64,000 nt of DNA from an uncultured Hyphomonas sp. (GTDB lineage: Bacteria; Pseudomonadota; Alphaproteobacteria; Caulobacterales; Hyphomonadaceae). Positions 1 through 9,500 of this stretch are shown here, piece by piece. The DNA is taken from NCBI RefSeq assembly GCF_963675305.1, contig NZ_OY776147.1, forward strand, positions 1,798,001 through 1,862,000, given 5' to 3'. A program made the position numbers and the translations under genes. How positions within the stretch are numbered: the first letter of the stretch is position 1; the number at the start of each line of letters is the position of its first letter. Under the pieces are notes generated by a model. It ran no database searches. It was given only the letters and a program-made list of their open reading frames with translations, and was not told the DNA's origin.

Positions 1-552
1 GCGCCCGTCGCCGAAGCCGCCGGACGCGAGCATGGGCACTTTCACCTTGTCGGCGGCTGCCGGGATCAGGATCAGGCCCGGAATATCGTCCTCGCCCGGG
101 TGGCCGGCACATTCGAAACCGTCGATGGAGATCGCATCGGCGCCCATCCGTTCGGCCGACAGGGCGTGCCGCACAGCCGTACATTTGTGGATGATCTTGA
201 TGCCATGCTGCTTGAAATGGTCGATATGTTCCTGCGGCTTGTAGCCTGCGGTTTCGACAATTTTCACGCCGCCCTGGATGATGGCATCGCGGTATTCGGC
301 ATAAGGCGGCGGCTTGATCGCCGGCAGGATGGTCAGGTTCACACCGAACGGCTTGTCCGTCATTTCCTTGGTGCGCGCAATTTCCTTGGCGAGGTCTTCC
401 GGCGTCGGCTGCGTCAGCGCCGTCAGGAAGCCGAGGCCACCCGCATTGGCCACTGGCGCGACCATTTCGGCATAACCGACCCATTGCATGCCGCCTTGTG
501 CGATCGGGTGCTCGATCCCGAACTCTTCAGTAAAGCGTGTCTTGATTGCCAT
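1..552 (-). CDS. Nitronate monooxygenase (2-nitropropane dioxygenase family), partial
   Basis: FMN-dependent monooxygenase that oxidises alkyl nitronates. Only the N-terminal 184 residues lie in the window; the frame stays open to base 1, so the C-terminus is missing. Visible family signatures: HPIAQGGMQWVG at residues 15-26 (FMN-side N-terminal loop), GFECAGHPGED at 145-155 with the His (H151) at the position of the catalytic histidine, and ASGGFGDG at 176-183 (flavin phosphate loop). The ATG at 552 is preceded by GGGAGAC, a good ribosome binding site. It lies 40 bp downstream of the MpaB-like oxygenase gene on the same strand and is probably co-transcribed with it. Family assignment is firm; the physiological substrate is unknown and could be a nitronate or another flavin-oxidised compound. 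Confidence 0.88.
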   Translation of the reverse strand, partial: MAIKTRFTEEFGIEHPIAQGGMQWVGYAEMVAPVANAGGLGFLTALTQPTPEDLAKEIARTKEMTDKPFGVNLTILPAIKPPPYAEYRDAIIQGGVKIVETAGYKPQEHIDHFKQHGIKIIHKCTAVRHALSAERMGADAISIDGFECAGHPGEDDIPGLILIPAAADKVKVPMLASGGFGDGR

Positions 553-592
553 TTCTTGTCTCCCGGAGATATTTTGTTGGTATTCTGATTGT

Positions 593-1507
593 TCAGGCGT
601 TCTGGAGCTTGCCCATGTCCCGCGCCTCAAGAAGGCGGGCGCGTTCGGCGTCTCCCTTCCAGAGGAAGGACCGCGGCAGGCCGAGGCGTTCGCTGGCATG
701 CGCGGCAGGTGAGGATGGGTCTGGAAAGCGCTCGGCAGCCCTGGCCATCAGCTTCACCGTCATCTCGCCCTTCCAGTGCAGGTCGTATTCCGGCCCCAGT
801 TCAAGCCGCTCCCGGACAGCCGGCGGCAGGATCGCGACCGCGGCATGCACAAGCGCGCTCTGCAGCCCTTTGGGCACGCCCGGTGCGGCGCGGCCGGAGC
901 ACATGATGTCCAGGAATTCAGTATTGATCGGATGCGGTTCGAAGCGTGGCAGCAACGTCTGCAACATGGCGTCGAAGTCTTCCAGCGAACGGATCGGATT
1001 CTGCACGCCGTACAGCCGCGAGACTGGCACGCCTTCTTCGAAGAAACGCGTCTTGTCTGCCGCGGAGACCGGCTTCACGAAGCGGTCATAGGCCGTCAGG
1101 AAGCCAAAGCTGGCTGTTGCGCTGACCCAGTCGAGCAATTTCAAGTCCAGCGCCTTGTAAGGCTCACCGGACGGCGTCTGCCCCTCGACCCGGGCGTGCA
1201 TGTTGGTGACGCCCTGAATGACGCGGCGGGCGGCAGTCTGCGGTCCGTAAACGCCGACCATGGCCGCGACGCCTGTGCGCTTCGACCGGCCGATCGGGTC
1301 TGTCTTGAAGACGGAATGGTCCCACACGCCGGAGCGGATACGCGCATCGGCAAATTCCAGAAGCACCGCCGCAACGCCGCCAATGGCCAGTGCAATGGGG
1401 TTCTTGAAAACCTGCCAGGAAACGGAGTCCGGCCCGGCAAATGCCGGTTCACCAGGAGGATTGAGGTAATCCACCTTCCAGCCGAGATAGGATTTGATCT
1501 CCTGCAC
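593..1507 (-). CDS. DUF2236 / MpaB-like oxygenase
   Basis: A 304-residue protein of the DUF2236 family, which includes the fungal mpaB oxygenase and the heme-containing latex-clearing protein catalytic domain. Visible features: GVWDHSVF around residues 60-67 with H64, an alanine-rich helix with Arg/Thr at 75-82, NMHARVEG at 102-109 with H104, and DWVSAT at 126-131. These His, Arg and Trp blocks are the usual conserved core, thought to hold a heme or metal. The length matches bacterial members. No signal peptide is visible, so it is probably cytoplasmic or membrane associated. It precedes the nitronate monooxygenase gene by 40 bp, so both oxygenases may act on one oxidative pathway (inference). 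The substrate cannot be told from sequence. Confidence 0.78.
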   Translation of the reverse strand: MQEIKSYLGWKVDYLNPPGEPAFAGPDSVSWQVFKNPIALAIGGVAAVLLEFADARIRSGVWDHSVFKTDPIGRSKRTGVAAMVGVYGPQTAARRVIQGVTNMHARVEGQTPSGEPYKALDLKLLDWVSATASFGFLTAYDRFVKPVSAADKTRFFEEGVPVSRLYGVQNPIRSLEDFDAMLQTLLPRFEPHPINTEFLDIMCSGRAAPGVPKGLQSALVHAAVAILPPAVRERLELGPEYDLHWKGEMTVKLMARAAERFPDPSSPAAHASERLGLPRSFLWKGDAERARLLEARDMGKLQNA

Positions 1508-1576
1508 GGGCTGCTCCGCTTTCCGTTTCCGGAAGCGTAACCCAGCCTTCTCCGGTCAAAAAGGCCGTCCCCGGCG

Positions 1577-2176
1577 TCAAGCGAACGCGCCGGATATCCG
1601 CGCCCAGAGCCGGAACAGCAGCCAGCACGCCGCCGCCAGGCCCAGCGCGGCCAGGATCAGGACGAACCCGTCCCGGGCCGTCAGGGCAAGGCCGAACAGG
1701 AAAACGGTCAGGCCCGGAAGAACCGGCCCGAATGGCACAAGTCCCAATGGAATCGTCAGGATGGCCGCCGCGATACAGATCAGCGCCACGAAGGGCGCGA
1801 ACAGCGGCGAGGTCAGAACAGCCAGCCGCGGTTTCAGGAAACGGTCGACCTGGCAGACATAGGGATCCGCCAGTTTGATGCCCTGCAACAGCGCCTCACG
1901 CGGGAATTCAATTTTGAGAAAACGCGAAGGAATCCACGGGAATGGCCGTCCGATCAGGATCTGGCCGGCGATAAGCAGCGTGATGATCGCGACCAGCCAG
2001 GTCGCGCCGGGAATGATGGTGAGCGGGCTGAGCGCGAGGAAGCCGAGCAGAAGCAGGATCGGACCGTAGGAGCGCCGCCCGACCGCATTCAGCATGGCCC
2101 GGACGGTAACCTTGTCCCCTTCGGTATTCGTCTCCAGGCTGTGCAGCAGCGAGGACAGATTGTTGACCGTGGCCAT
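1577..2176 (-). CDS. ExoD-like exopolysaccharide synthesis membrane protein
   Basis: A 199-residue integral membrane protein of the ExoD family. The N-terminal cytoplasmic part (about residues 1-40) carries the family block with RAMLNAVGRRSYGP, followed by hydrophobic segments near residues 40-75 and, in the C-terminal half, three further stretches (around 122-140, 143-160 and 165-190). ExoD was first linked to exopolysaccharide production and alkaline tolerance in rhizobia; its biochemical role is not known. It lies 47 bp downstream of the broken serine dehydratase gene and 69 bp upstream of the MpaB-like gene on the same strand, without an evident terminator between them. Confidence 0.82.
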   Translation of the reverse strand: MATVNNLSSLLHSLETNTEGDKVTVRAMLNAVGRRSYGPILLLLGFLALSPLTIIPGATWLVAIITLLIAGQILIGRPFPWIPSRFLKIEFPREALLQGIKLADPYVCQVDRFLKPRLAVLTSPLFAPFVALICIAAAILTIPLGLVPFGPVLPGLTVFLFGLALTARDGFVLILAALGLAAACWLLFRLWARISGAFA

Positions 2177-2223
2177 GCGGCTCTCCCAGTGATGTTCCGG
2201 AAATCAACTCCAGGACAGAACGC

Positions 2224-3593
2224 TCAACACTCGATGACGTTCACGGCGAGGCCGCCCTGCGATGTTTCCTTGTATTTTGAAGACATGTCCATGCCGGTCT
2301 GGCGCATGGTCTCGATCACCTGATCGAGCGATACATGCGTCTGGTTGGCCGAGTGCAGCGCCAGCCGCGCGGCGTTGGCGGCCTTCACTGCGCCGATCGC
2401 GTTGCGCTCGATACAGGGGATCTGAACGAGGCCCCCGACGGGATCGCAGGTCAGGCCAAGATTGTGCTCCATGCCGATCTCGGCCGCATTGCAGACCTGC
2501 TGCGGGCTGGCGCCCCAGACAGCGGCAAGCCCGGCCGCCGCCATGGAACAGGCCACGCCGACCTCTCCCTGGCAGCCCATTTCCGCGCCCGAGATCGAGG
2601 CCCGCTGCTTGTAAAGCAGGCCGATGCCCCCGGCAGTGAGCAGGAACCGGCGCAGGCGTGCGGTGCGGTCTTCCGTATCGGCGCAGTAATGGCGGATCAC
2701 GGCGGGAATGATGCCGGCCGCGCCATTGGTTGGCGCGGTGACGACCTGCCCGCCATTGGCGTTCTCCTCGTTCACCGCCATGGCATAGACATTCAGCCAG
2801 TCGAACAATTGCTCCCGCTCGTTCGACTGAGGGTCGTTCTGCAGTTTCTTCCACAGGTCCGGCGCACGGCGGCGTACCTTGAGCCCGCCCGGCAGAACGC
2901 CTTCGCGCGCCAGGCCACGTTCGATGCAGGCGAGCATGACCTCCGCGATCCGGTCCAGCGCCGCTTCCGTCTCGGCGCGGGGGCGCATCGCATCCTCATT
3001 GGTGAGGATGATGTCGGCGATGCCGGCCCCGGCCTCAGCGCAAATGGCCAGGAGGTCTGCGGCAGATCGAACGGATGCGGCACGGACGGGCCGACCGGCA
3101 GAAGATCGTCCTCGACCGGCCGCTGCAGCTGCCGCTCGGTGGCGATAAAGCCGCCCCCGGTCGAATACCAGGTCTCATCCGAGAGGACGGCGCCGTCCGC
3201 ATCGAACGCCCGCATGCGCATCCCGTTCGGGTGAAGCGCCGGCAGGACGTCATAGGCGAAGACAATGTCCTTCGCCGGATCGAAGGGAATGGACGCACCG
3301 CCTGCCAGCGGCAGCGTGCGGGAGGCTTCCAGCGCGGCAACGTCCCGGTCTGCTGCGTCAGGGTCCAGCGTTTCAGGCTCGAAGCCCAGCAGGCCCAGCA
3401 TCACGGCCTTGGGCGTCGCGTGCCCTGCCCCGGTCAGCGCGAGCGAGCCCTGCAACTCCACTTCGATCCGCGCGGGCGTGCCGGTGGCACCGGCGAGGTT
3501 CGCCATGAACCGGTTCGCGATCCGGATCGGGCCGACCGTGTGTGAGCTGGAAGGGCCAATTCCGACGCGGAAAAGATCGAGGATTGAGAGCAT
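2224..3593 (-). pseudogene. sdaA: L-serine dehydratase (L-serine ammonia-lyase), frameshifted
   Basis: A single-chain iron-sulfur L-serine dehydratase, converting L-serine to pyruvate and ammonia, split between two frames. The first frame (from 3593) gives the beta domain with SSSHTVGP at residues 15-22 and continues in homology to PHPFD near base 3070. The matching sequence then resumes in a second frame with SAADLLAICAEAGAG, ILTNEDAMRPRAE and the alpha domain, including GAEMGCQGEVGVACSMAAAG and the cysteine-bearing block from CNAAEIGMEHN to PVGGLVQIPCIERNA. Restoring one base (a G on the plus strand next to 3069) rebuilds PFRSAADLL and one full-length protein of about 456 residues. Everything else is intact, so this is a recent loss or a base-calling error. 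No slippery heptamer is seen at the junction. Confidence 0.85.
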
Positions 3594-3670
3594 TTTTCAC
3601 CGGTACAGGTTGAGCAGGGTCGACCTTCCTGCCCTTAGGGCAGTTTTCGGGCAAGGATAACCGGTGAAAA
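3594..3670 (-). promoter_or_regulatory. Inverted repeat in the sdaA leader, overlapping its ribosome binding site
   Basis: TTTTCACCGGT at 3594-3604 is repeated as ACCGGTGAAAA at 3660-3670: an 11-bp perfect inverted repeat 55 bp apart. On the minus strand the promoter-proximal arm is 3660-3670, and the distal arm abuts the sdaA ATG and contains its only purine-rich GGTGA. A smaller hairpin, CTGCCC-TTA-GGGCAG, lies inside the loop at about 3630-3644. Pairing of the outer arms would hide the ribosome binding site. Whether this controls translation, or is a protein-binding site, is inference. Confidence 0.45.
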
Positions 3671-3671
3671 T

Positions 3672-4856
3672 CTAAAGAGACGTTTCGTCGTGGTCATAGA
3701 TCCAGTCGAGGCGCGACCGGACAAAGCCCGGCGCGGCGCGCGCCGCCATGGCCATCGGCACATAGGACCCGAAACGCGTGATCGGGTTGCCCCGATGGTA
3801 GAGCTTCGCATTGGCGCGGGCCCCGGCCTGAACCCGGGTCACACGCGGCTTGCGGCGGGCTTCGTAAGCAGCGAGCGCCGCCGCCACATCCGCTTCAGTT
3901 TCCAGACAGGCGGCCAGCGCCCAAGCGTCCTCGATCGCCATCGCCGCCCCCTGCGCCAGGAACGGCAACATCGGATGGCAGGCATCGCCCAGCAGGGTCG
4001 CGCGGCCGTCGCTCCATTTGGGCAGCGGCTTGCGGCCATAAAGCGCCCAGCGATTCATGGAATCCGCCGCTTCGATAATCGCGGTAACGGATGGATGCCA
4101 GCGTTTGAAATCCTTGAGCGCCTGCTCCTTGGCCCCGGTCGCGGTCCAGGATTCGTCACCGGCGGTCTTGTGTTCCACAACCCCGACGAAATTCGCGAGG
4201 CTGCCCCGGCGCAGCAGATAGGTCACGGCATGCTTGCGCGGTCCGGCCCAGACAGTCGCCGTAGGCGGCGGAGCATGATCTCCGAGCGCGGTGACCGGCG
4301 CTGTCGCGCGCCAGGCGACGCAGCCGGTGAATTCCGGCTTGTCCGGCCCCAGCATCTGATTGCGCACGGCCGAATGAATGCCATCCGCGCCGATCAGGAG
4401 GTCTGCCTCCATCGTGCCGCCGCCTTCGAAATACGCGACCACCTTGTCGCCCCGGTTCTCATAGCGCTCCAGCCGGTGGCCGAGCAGGATTGAGTCGGGC
4501 GCCCGGGCGGCGAGTTCTGCGCGCAGCGCCTCGATCAGGTCCGCCCGGTGAACATGGATGTATTCGGCGCCCCACCGGTTCACTGCCGCCTTGCGCAATG
4601 GAATGGAGAAGATGGTCGCGCCGCTGCGCCCCCAGCGCATCTCGGCCGCCTGCGGGCGGAACGCATCCGTCATCACCCGTGCCCCGACGCCCAGACCATT
4701 CAGGACTTTCATCGCATTGGGGCTCAGCTGCAGCCCGGCCCCAACCTCGCTGATGACGCCGGATTGCTCGACAACGGTAACGGCATGACCGCGCTTTTCC
4801 AGCGCGAGGGCGGCTGTCAGGCCCCCAATTCCACCGCCGACGACAAGAACATGCAT
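3672..4856 (-). CDS. FAD-dependent monooxygenase (salicylate hydroxylase-like)
   Basis: A 394-residue class A flavoprotein hydroxylase, which uses NAD(P)H and O2 to hydroxylate an aromatic ring. Motifs: GGGIGGL at residues 7-13 (FAD Rossmann fold), LLIGADGIHSAVR mid-protein (DG motif for FAD/NAD(P)H) and LLGDACHPMLPFLAQGAAMAIED (GD motif plus the helix that follows in this family). The length is typical of salicylate hydroxylase and 3-hydroxybenzoate 6-hydroxylase. No ring-cleavage genes are near, so the substrate is open and could also be a quinone precursor or an indole. It starts 28 bp after the zinc-finger gene on the same strand and ends 78 bp before sdaA. Confidence 0.85.
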   Translation of the reverse strand: MHVLVVGGGIGGLTAALALEKRGHAVTVVEQSGVISEVGAGLQLSPNAMKVLNGLGVGARVMTDAFRPQAAEMRWGRSGATIFSIPLRKAAVNRWGAEYIHVHRADLIEALRAELAARAPDSILLGHRLERYENRGDKVVAYFEGGGTMEADLLIGADGIHSAVRNQMLGPDKPEFTGCVAWRATAPVTALGDHAPPPTATVWAGPRKHAVTYLLRRGSLANFVGVVEHKTAGDESWTATGAKEQALKDFKRWHPSVTAIIEAADSMNRWALYGRKPLPKWSDGRATLLGDACHPMLPFLAQGAAMAIEDAWALAACLETEADVAAALAAYEARRKPRVTRVQAGARANAKLYHRGNPITRFGSYVPMAMAARAAPGFVRSRLDWIYDHDETSL

Positions 4857-4884
4857 GGTCTGCCGGCCCCCTATTCAGGAAGAA

Positions 4885-5088
4885 TCAGTGACCCCGGCCG
4901 GGGTCGTCTTTGCCGCCGATCAGGACGAAACGCCGGTCGCAGTATTTGCACTCGACAAAATCCTCGTCGCCCATCTCGTACCAGACGCGCGGGTGGCCAA
5001 GCGCGCCGCCGCCGCCATTACAGGAGACCTTATGGGTTTTGACCATCACGACTTCGGGTGGGTCGAAAACATCGCGCTTGGTAGACAT
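4885..5088 (-). CDS. Zinc-finger protein, NDUFS6-like
   Basis: A 67-residue protein with a single zinc site formed by C23, H32, C47 and C50 (CNGGGGALGHP then CKYCDRRF). This is the short zinc-finger family related to the mitochondrial complex I accessory subunit NDUFS6, common in alphaproteobacteria. In mitochondria the domain aids late assembly of the NADH dehydrogenase arm; in bacteria its role is less well shown. It is the first gene of a minus-strand run with the FAD monooxygenase 28 bp downstream. No other complex I gene is in the window. Confidence 0.8.
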   Translation of the reverse strand: MSTKRDVFDPPEVVMVKTHKVSCNGGGGALGHPRVWYEMGDEDFVECKYCDRRFVLIGGKDDPGRGH

Positions 5089-5208
5089 TGGATCGCCTAT
5101 TCAGTCCTGTAAGTTGGCCCCGGCTTGTTCGCCGCGGCGTACAGCCCTACCTAGAGCGCACCAGAGTGCCACGCAAGCACCGCCATGCCGCAGGGAAAGA
5201 AGGACCGG

Positions 5209-6162
5209 ATGACTGACCAAAACTCCGCCCCGGAATATGCAATTGAAGTCGAGAACCTGCAGAAGGTGTACGCTGCCTCCGGCCGCATGCCCGAAAAGCA
5301 CGCCCTGAAGGGAATCAGCCTGAAAATTCCGCGCGGATCGATCTTCGGCCTTCTGGGGCCGAACGGGGCGGGCAAGTCCACCTTCATCAACATCCTGGCA
5401 GGCCTGGTGAACAAGACCTCCGGCACGGCCAGCATCTGGGGGCTCGATATCGACAAACACCCCCGCCAGAGCCGCGCCGCCATTGGCGTTGTGAACCAGG
5501 AAATCGTTGCCGACCCCTTCTTCACCCCGTTTGAAATGCTGGAACTGATGGCGGGCTTTTACGGCGTCCCGAAAGGCGAACGCCAGACAGACGAAATCCT
5601 CGCCGCCGTGGGCCTCGACGACAAAAAAGACGCCTATGTGCGCCAGCTGTCGGGCGGCATGAAGCGCCGCCTGATGGTCGCCAAAGCCCTCGTCCACAAT
5701 CCGCCTGTCCTGATCCTCGACGAGCCGACTGCCGGCGTGGACGTGGAACTGCGCCGCTCGATGTGGACCTATGTGCGCGAACTGCATGACCGCGGCACCA
5801 CGATCATCCTGACGACTCACTATCTGGAAGAAGCCGAGGAACTCTGCGATTCCATCGCCATCGTGAACCATGGCGAGATTGTCGCCTGCGAACCGACGCC
5901 GAGCCTGCTAGCCCGGCTCGACTACAAGACCCTTGTGATCACCCCCAGAGAGCCGCTGACGGCCGTCCCGGACGCCCTGTCCGAGCTGGATGCGAAGATG
6001 CGCGAGTCAGGTGAGCTGGAAATTACGTTCCGGACCAGCGAGACCGGAATCGGCCGCCTTCTGGAACAGGTGCGTCAGGCCGGAATCGGAATCGGGGACC
6101 TCGTCACCGAGACCCCCGACCTTGAAGACGTGTTCCTGGCGCTGACCAGCGAGCCAGCCTGA
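5209..6162 (+). CDS. ABC transporter ATP-binding protein, without a neighbouring permease
   Basis: A 317-residue ATPase of the drug or polysaccharide exporter type. With the start at 5209: Walker A GPNGAGKS at residues 50-57, signature LSGGMK at 147-152, Walker B VLILDEP at 167-173, then a C-terminal regulatory extension ending TPDLEDVFLALTSEPA as in ABC-2 export systems. An earlier in-frame ATG at 5185 exists, but AAGGA sits six bases before the ATG at 5209, which I prefer. No permease follows: the next gene, trxA, is on the opposite strand only four bases away. The permease must lie elsewhere, or the ATPase serves another system. The efflux ATPase at 60164 is a separate paralogue. Confidence 0.85.
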   Translation: MTDQNSAPEYAIEVENLQKVYAASGRMPEKHALKGISLKIPRGSIFGLLGPNGAGKSTFINILAGLVNKTSGTASIWGLDIDKHPRQSRAAIGVVNQEIVADPFFTPFEMLELMAGFYGVPKGERQTDEILAAVGLDDKKDAYVRQLSGGMKRRLMVAKALVHNPPVLILDEPTAGVDVELRRSMWTYVRELHDRGTTIILTTHYLEEAEELCDSIAIVNHGEIVACEPTPSLLARLDYKTLVITPREPLTAVPDALSELDAKMRESGELEITFRTSETGIGRLLEQVRQAGIGIGDLVTETPDLEDVFLALTSEPA

Positions 6163-6166
6163 CCGA

Positions 6167-6487
6167 TCAGGCCGACTGTTTGATCCAGTCGGCGATGGCC
6201 TGCTTGCTCATCGCACCGAGGTGCGTAGCGGCGACCTTGCCATCCTTGAAGATCATCAGCGTCGGCATGCCGCGCACGCCGTATTTCGAGCCGGTCATCG
6301 GGTTTTCATCGACATTGATCTTGGCGACTTTCACCTTGCCGGCCATTTCTTCAGCAACGGCCTCCAGATGCGGCGACATCTGTTTGCACGGGCCGCACCA
6401 TTCGGCCCAGAAATCCACTACGACGGGGACATCGGAATTGGCGATGACACCGTCAAACTCGTCGTCTGTTACATCAATCGCGGCCAT
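6167..6487 (-). CDS. trxA: Thioredoxin
   Basis: A 106-residue thioredoxin, a cytoplasmic thiol-disulfide reductant that serves ribonucleotide reductase and other enzymes. The active site is WCGPC with cysteines 31 and 34, preceded by VVVDFWAEW, and the cis-proline is P75 in RGMPTL. The length is normal for a single-domain thioredoxin. It is the last gene of the tsaE-amgK-murU-addB-addA-trxA unit, 56 bp after addA; this neighbourhood is common in alphaproteobacteria. Its 3' end lies four bases from the convergent ABC ATPase gene, and no terminator is evident there. Confidence 0.95.
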   Translation of the reverse strand: MAAIDVTDDEFDGVIANSDVPVVVDFWAEWCGPCKQMSPHLEAVAEEMAGKVKVAKINVDENPMTGSKYGVRGMPTLMIFKDGKVAATHLGAMSKQAIADWIKQSA

Positions 6488-6543
6488 GGCGAGCTCCTCA
6501 ATTTCGGTTCAACAGACTGCTAGATAGGGACTCCCGGCACAAG

Positions 6544-9500
6544 TCAAACCTCGCTGCCAGCACGCTTTAGTGAGGCTAAAAGCATCTCTTCCGGTAGCGG
6601 CATGAGTTTCGGCCCGTCGGTCCAGCAGAGCGCGGCCCGCACGGCGCGGTCCGGCCAGGCCTCACGCAGCACGGCCCAGTAAGCCGCCATCTGCAGCATA
6701 TAGCTCTCGCCCACGCCTTCCGGCGTGTCCGGTGCGGGTTGGTCCGTCTTGAAATCGACGATCAGGACTTCGGTGTCCGAGACGACCAGCCGGTCGACCC
6801 GGCCATTGATCACCACACCTTCCGGCAGGTGTTGTTTCGAGCTGCCGATGATCGCCGCCTCTGCCCGTCCACCCGGCGCGAAGACGCCTGCCATGGCCGG
6901 ATCCTGCAGGACGCCCAGCGCTGCCGACAGCATCTCTTCGCGCTCCGCCTCTTCCAGCGAGGCATCCCGCGCGAGGAAATTGCGCCCGGCGGTCTCCCGG
7001 TCGGCTTCCGGTACATCCGGCAGGTATTGCAGCAGGGCGTGGATCAGTCGGCCGCGCTTGAGGCGCGCTTCGCGTCCTTCCCCGAACGGCGCCATGACAG
7101 GCATGTCCCGCCCCAGCAGGCTGGTTGGTGCGCTGAACTTGCGGCGAGCGGTCACCGGCGTGTCTTCCACCCGCTCCAGCGCCCAATCGGGATAACCGGC
7201 ACTTTCGTTTTCACGCCGCGCAGACTTCGGCGCGGTCGATGGCGCGACTCCAAACCGCCGGACTTCGTCACGCGCCTCGCCTTCAGCGGGGGCAAGCCTG
7301 TCCATCGCGTTGAGGCAGAGCGCATACCAGGACCGGTCGTGATATCCGCCGCCCTTCTGGCCGCCATACCAGTGGCCGGCAATGATGAGCCGATCCTGCG
7401 CCCGCGTCAGCGCCACATAAAGCAGCCGGCGGTGTTCTTCCTCGGCACGCGCATCGGCCAGCGCCCGGGCGGCGGTGACTTCCGCAAGCTCGCCATCCTT
7501 GCGCGGTGACCAGACCGGCACACCATTGATTTCGTGGATGCGCCCGCCAGAGGGCTTCGGCGCGCTGGTTGTATCCGGCAGGATGACGACCGGCGCCTGC
7601 AGGCCCTTGGCGCCGTGCACGGTCATCACGCGGATTTCCCGCTCCGGCGCGGCGAGGTCGCGCTTGATCTCCACCTCGCCCGCTTCCATGCGCGCGATGA
7701 AGCACTGCAGCGAGGCAGGCTCTGTCGAGTCGAACGCAATGGCTTCGGCGACCAGCGCCTCGACCGGATCCCGCGCCGGATGGCCGAGGCGGGCGTTGAG
7801 TTTTTCCCAGCCGGTCTGTCCATCCGCCCCCGGAACATCCAGAACCGCTGTCAGGAAATCAAAGGGCGGGAGGTGGGCATTGCCGATCAGCATCTGCAGG
7901 AAGGCTGAGGCCGCCTTTACATCCGGATCGGCGCTGGCCTGCACCCGCTGCCACAGCGTCTCGCCGCGCCTGCGGCCACTGGCCAGCTCGAACAGGTAAC
8001 GGTCATCGTCGACGAGCCCCAGGAACGGCCCGCGCAGGATCTCGGCCAGCGTCAGGTCACGCTCCGGCAGCGCGGCGAAGCGCATCAGATTCAGGCAGTC
8101 CTGCACACCGATATGATCGCCCAGCTTCAGCCGGTCCGCCCCGGCGACCGGCAGGCCCTGTGCCTTCAGCGCGCCAATCATGGCATCGAACAGGCCGCCC
8201 GTCCGCCCACGTACCAGGATCAGGATGTCTTCCGGTTGGACAGGACGTTGCACCCACCCCTCTCCTGTGTCTGCCCAGACGCTTTCGCCTGCATTGACCA
8301 TCGCCTTCACAGCCCTGGCGACTTCGGTGGCCAGCCGGGCCTTTGGCGAGGAGGACCGCATGGCATTGACCGGCCGGGCCCAGGCGTCTTCTTCCGTCTC
8401 TTCCTCTTTCGGGGCGATCGGCCAGAGTTCCACACAGCCGTGCTGGTCCGACCGCCAGGAGACGTGGTGGATGAGATTGCTCTCCTCCGCCGGATCGTCC
8501 GCGGGCGCGTTCGGAATGGGCGGGGCCTCATTCCAGACCGCATCGACATATTCCAGCACTTCCGGACCGGACCGGAAGGACATTTCCATCGACTCTTTCA
8601 GAAGGGCGGAATTGCGGGACTGGAACTGATGATACTGTTTCAGAAGCTGGGACGGATCCGCGCCCTGGAAGGAATAGATGGATTGTTTCTCGTCCCCGAC
8701 GACGAACAGGGTGCGCGGATCCTGCGACCGCTCCCTGCCCAGCCCGGCATCGAACTCACCTGTCAGCGCGTCGACCAGTTCCCACTGCGTCGGGCTCGTA
8801 TCCTGTGCTTCGTCCAGCAGGAGGTGCGAGAGGCCGCCATCCAGCTTGTAGAGTACCCAGTCTGACATGCCCGTTTCGGTCAACAGGATGCGGGTATGTT
8901 CGATCAGGTCATCGAAGTCGAGCGCGGCGCGGGCGCGCTTCAGCTCGCGATAGCGTTCCAGTGCCGGCAGGCCAACACGGACCATGGCCGAGGTGCGCGC
9001 GAAGGCAGCGGCCCGGTTCAGCCGGTCTTCCAGCTCCAGCATGCGCGCCGCTTCCTCGCCGAACCCGTCCTTCATCTGGAACAGGCTGGCGACCAGTGGC
9101 AGGGCTTCGGCCATGCCTTTCGTGTACGGATTGGACGCACGGAGATCGCCGCTCGCCGTGCGGAAGACCGAGCGATAGATCGACCAGCGCTCGCCGGCGT
9201 CTTTCGCCGCGAGCACGGCCATCAGCTTCTCTCCCGTGGCCACATCGGTCTTGCCGCCTGTCAGCAAGAGTTCGGCGACGGTGCGGATGTCCCCTGCCGG
9301 TAACGCCTCGCCCATGGCGAGGTCCAGCAGTTCAGCTACCGAAGCCTCGGGCGCCTGAAGCCGCTCGCGCAGGACATCGTCCATGACATCGAAATCGCCG
9401 TCATGATGACCGGCAAAGCGGAGCACCGCCGTACCGATGCTGCGCAGCGTATCGAGCGCCAGCATCGCGCCTTCATGGCCGCCTTCGAGGGCCAGGAGAT

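Noticed and set aside
3060..3080. Programmed ribosomal frameshifting in sdaA.
   Set aside because: There is no slippery heptamer or downstream pseudoknot at the junction, and the family is not known to use frameshifting; a simple deletion or read error explains it.
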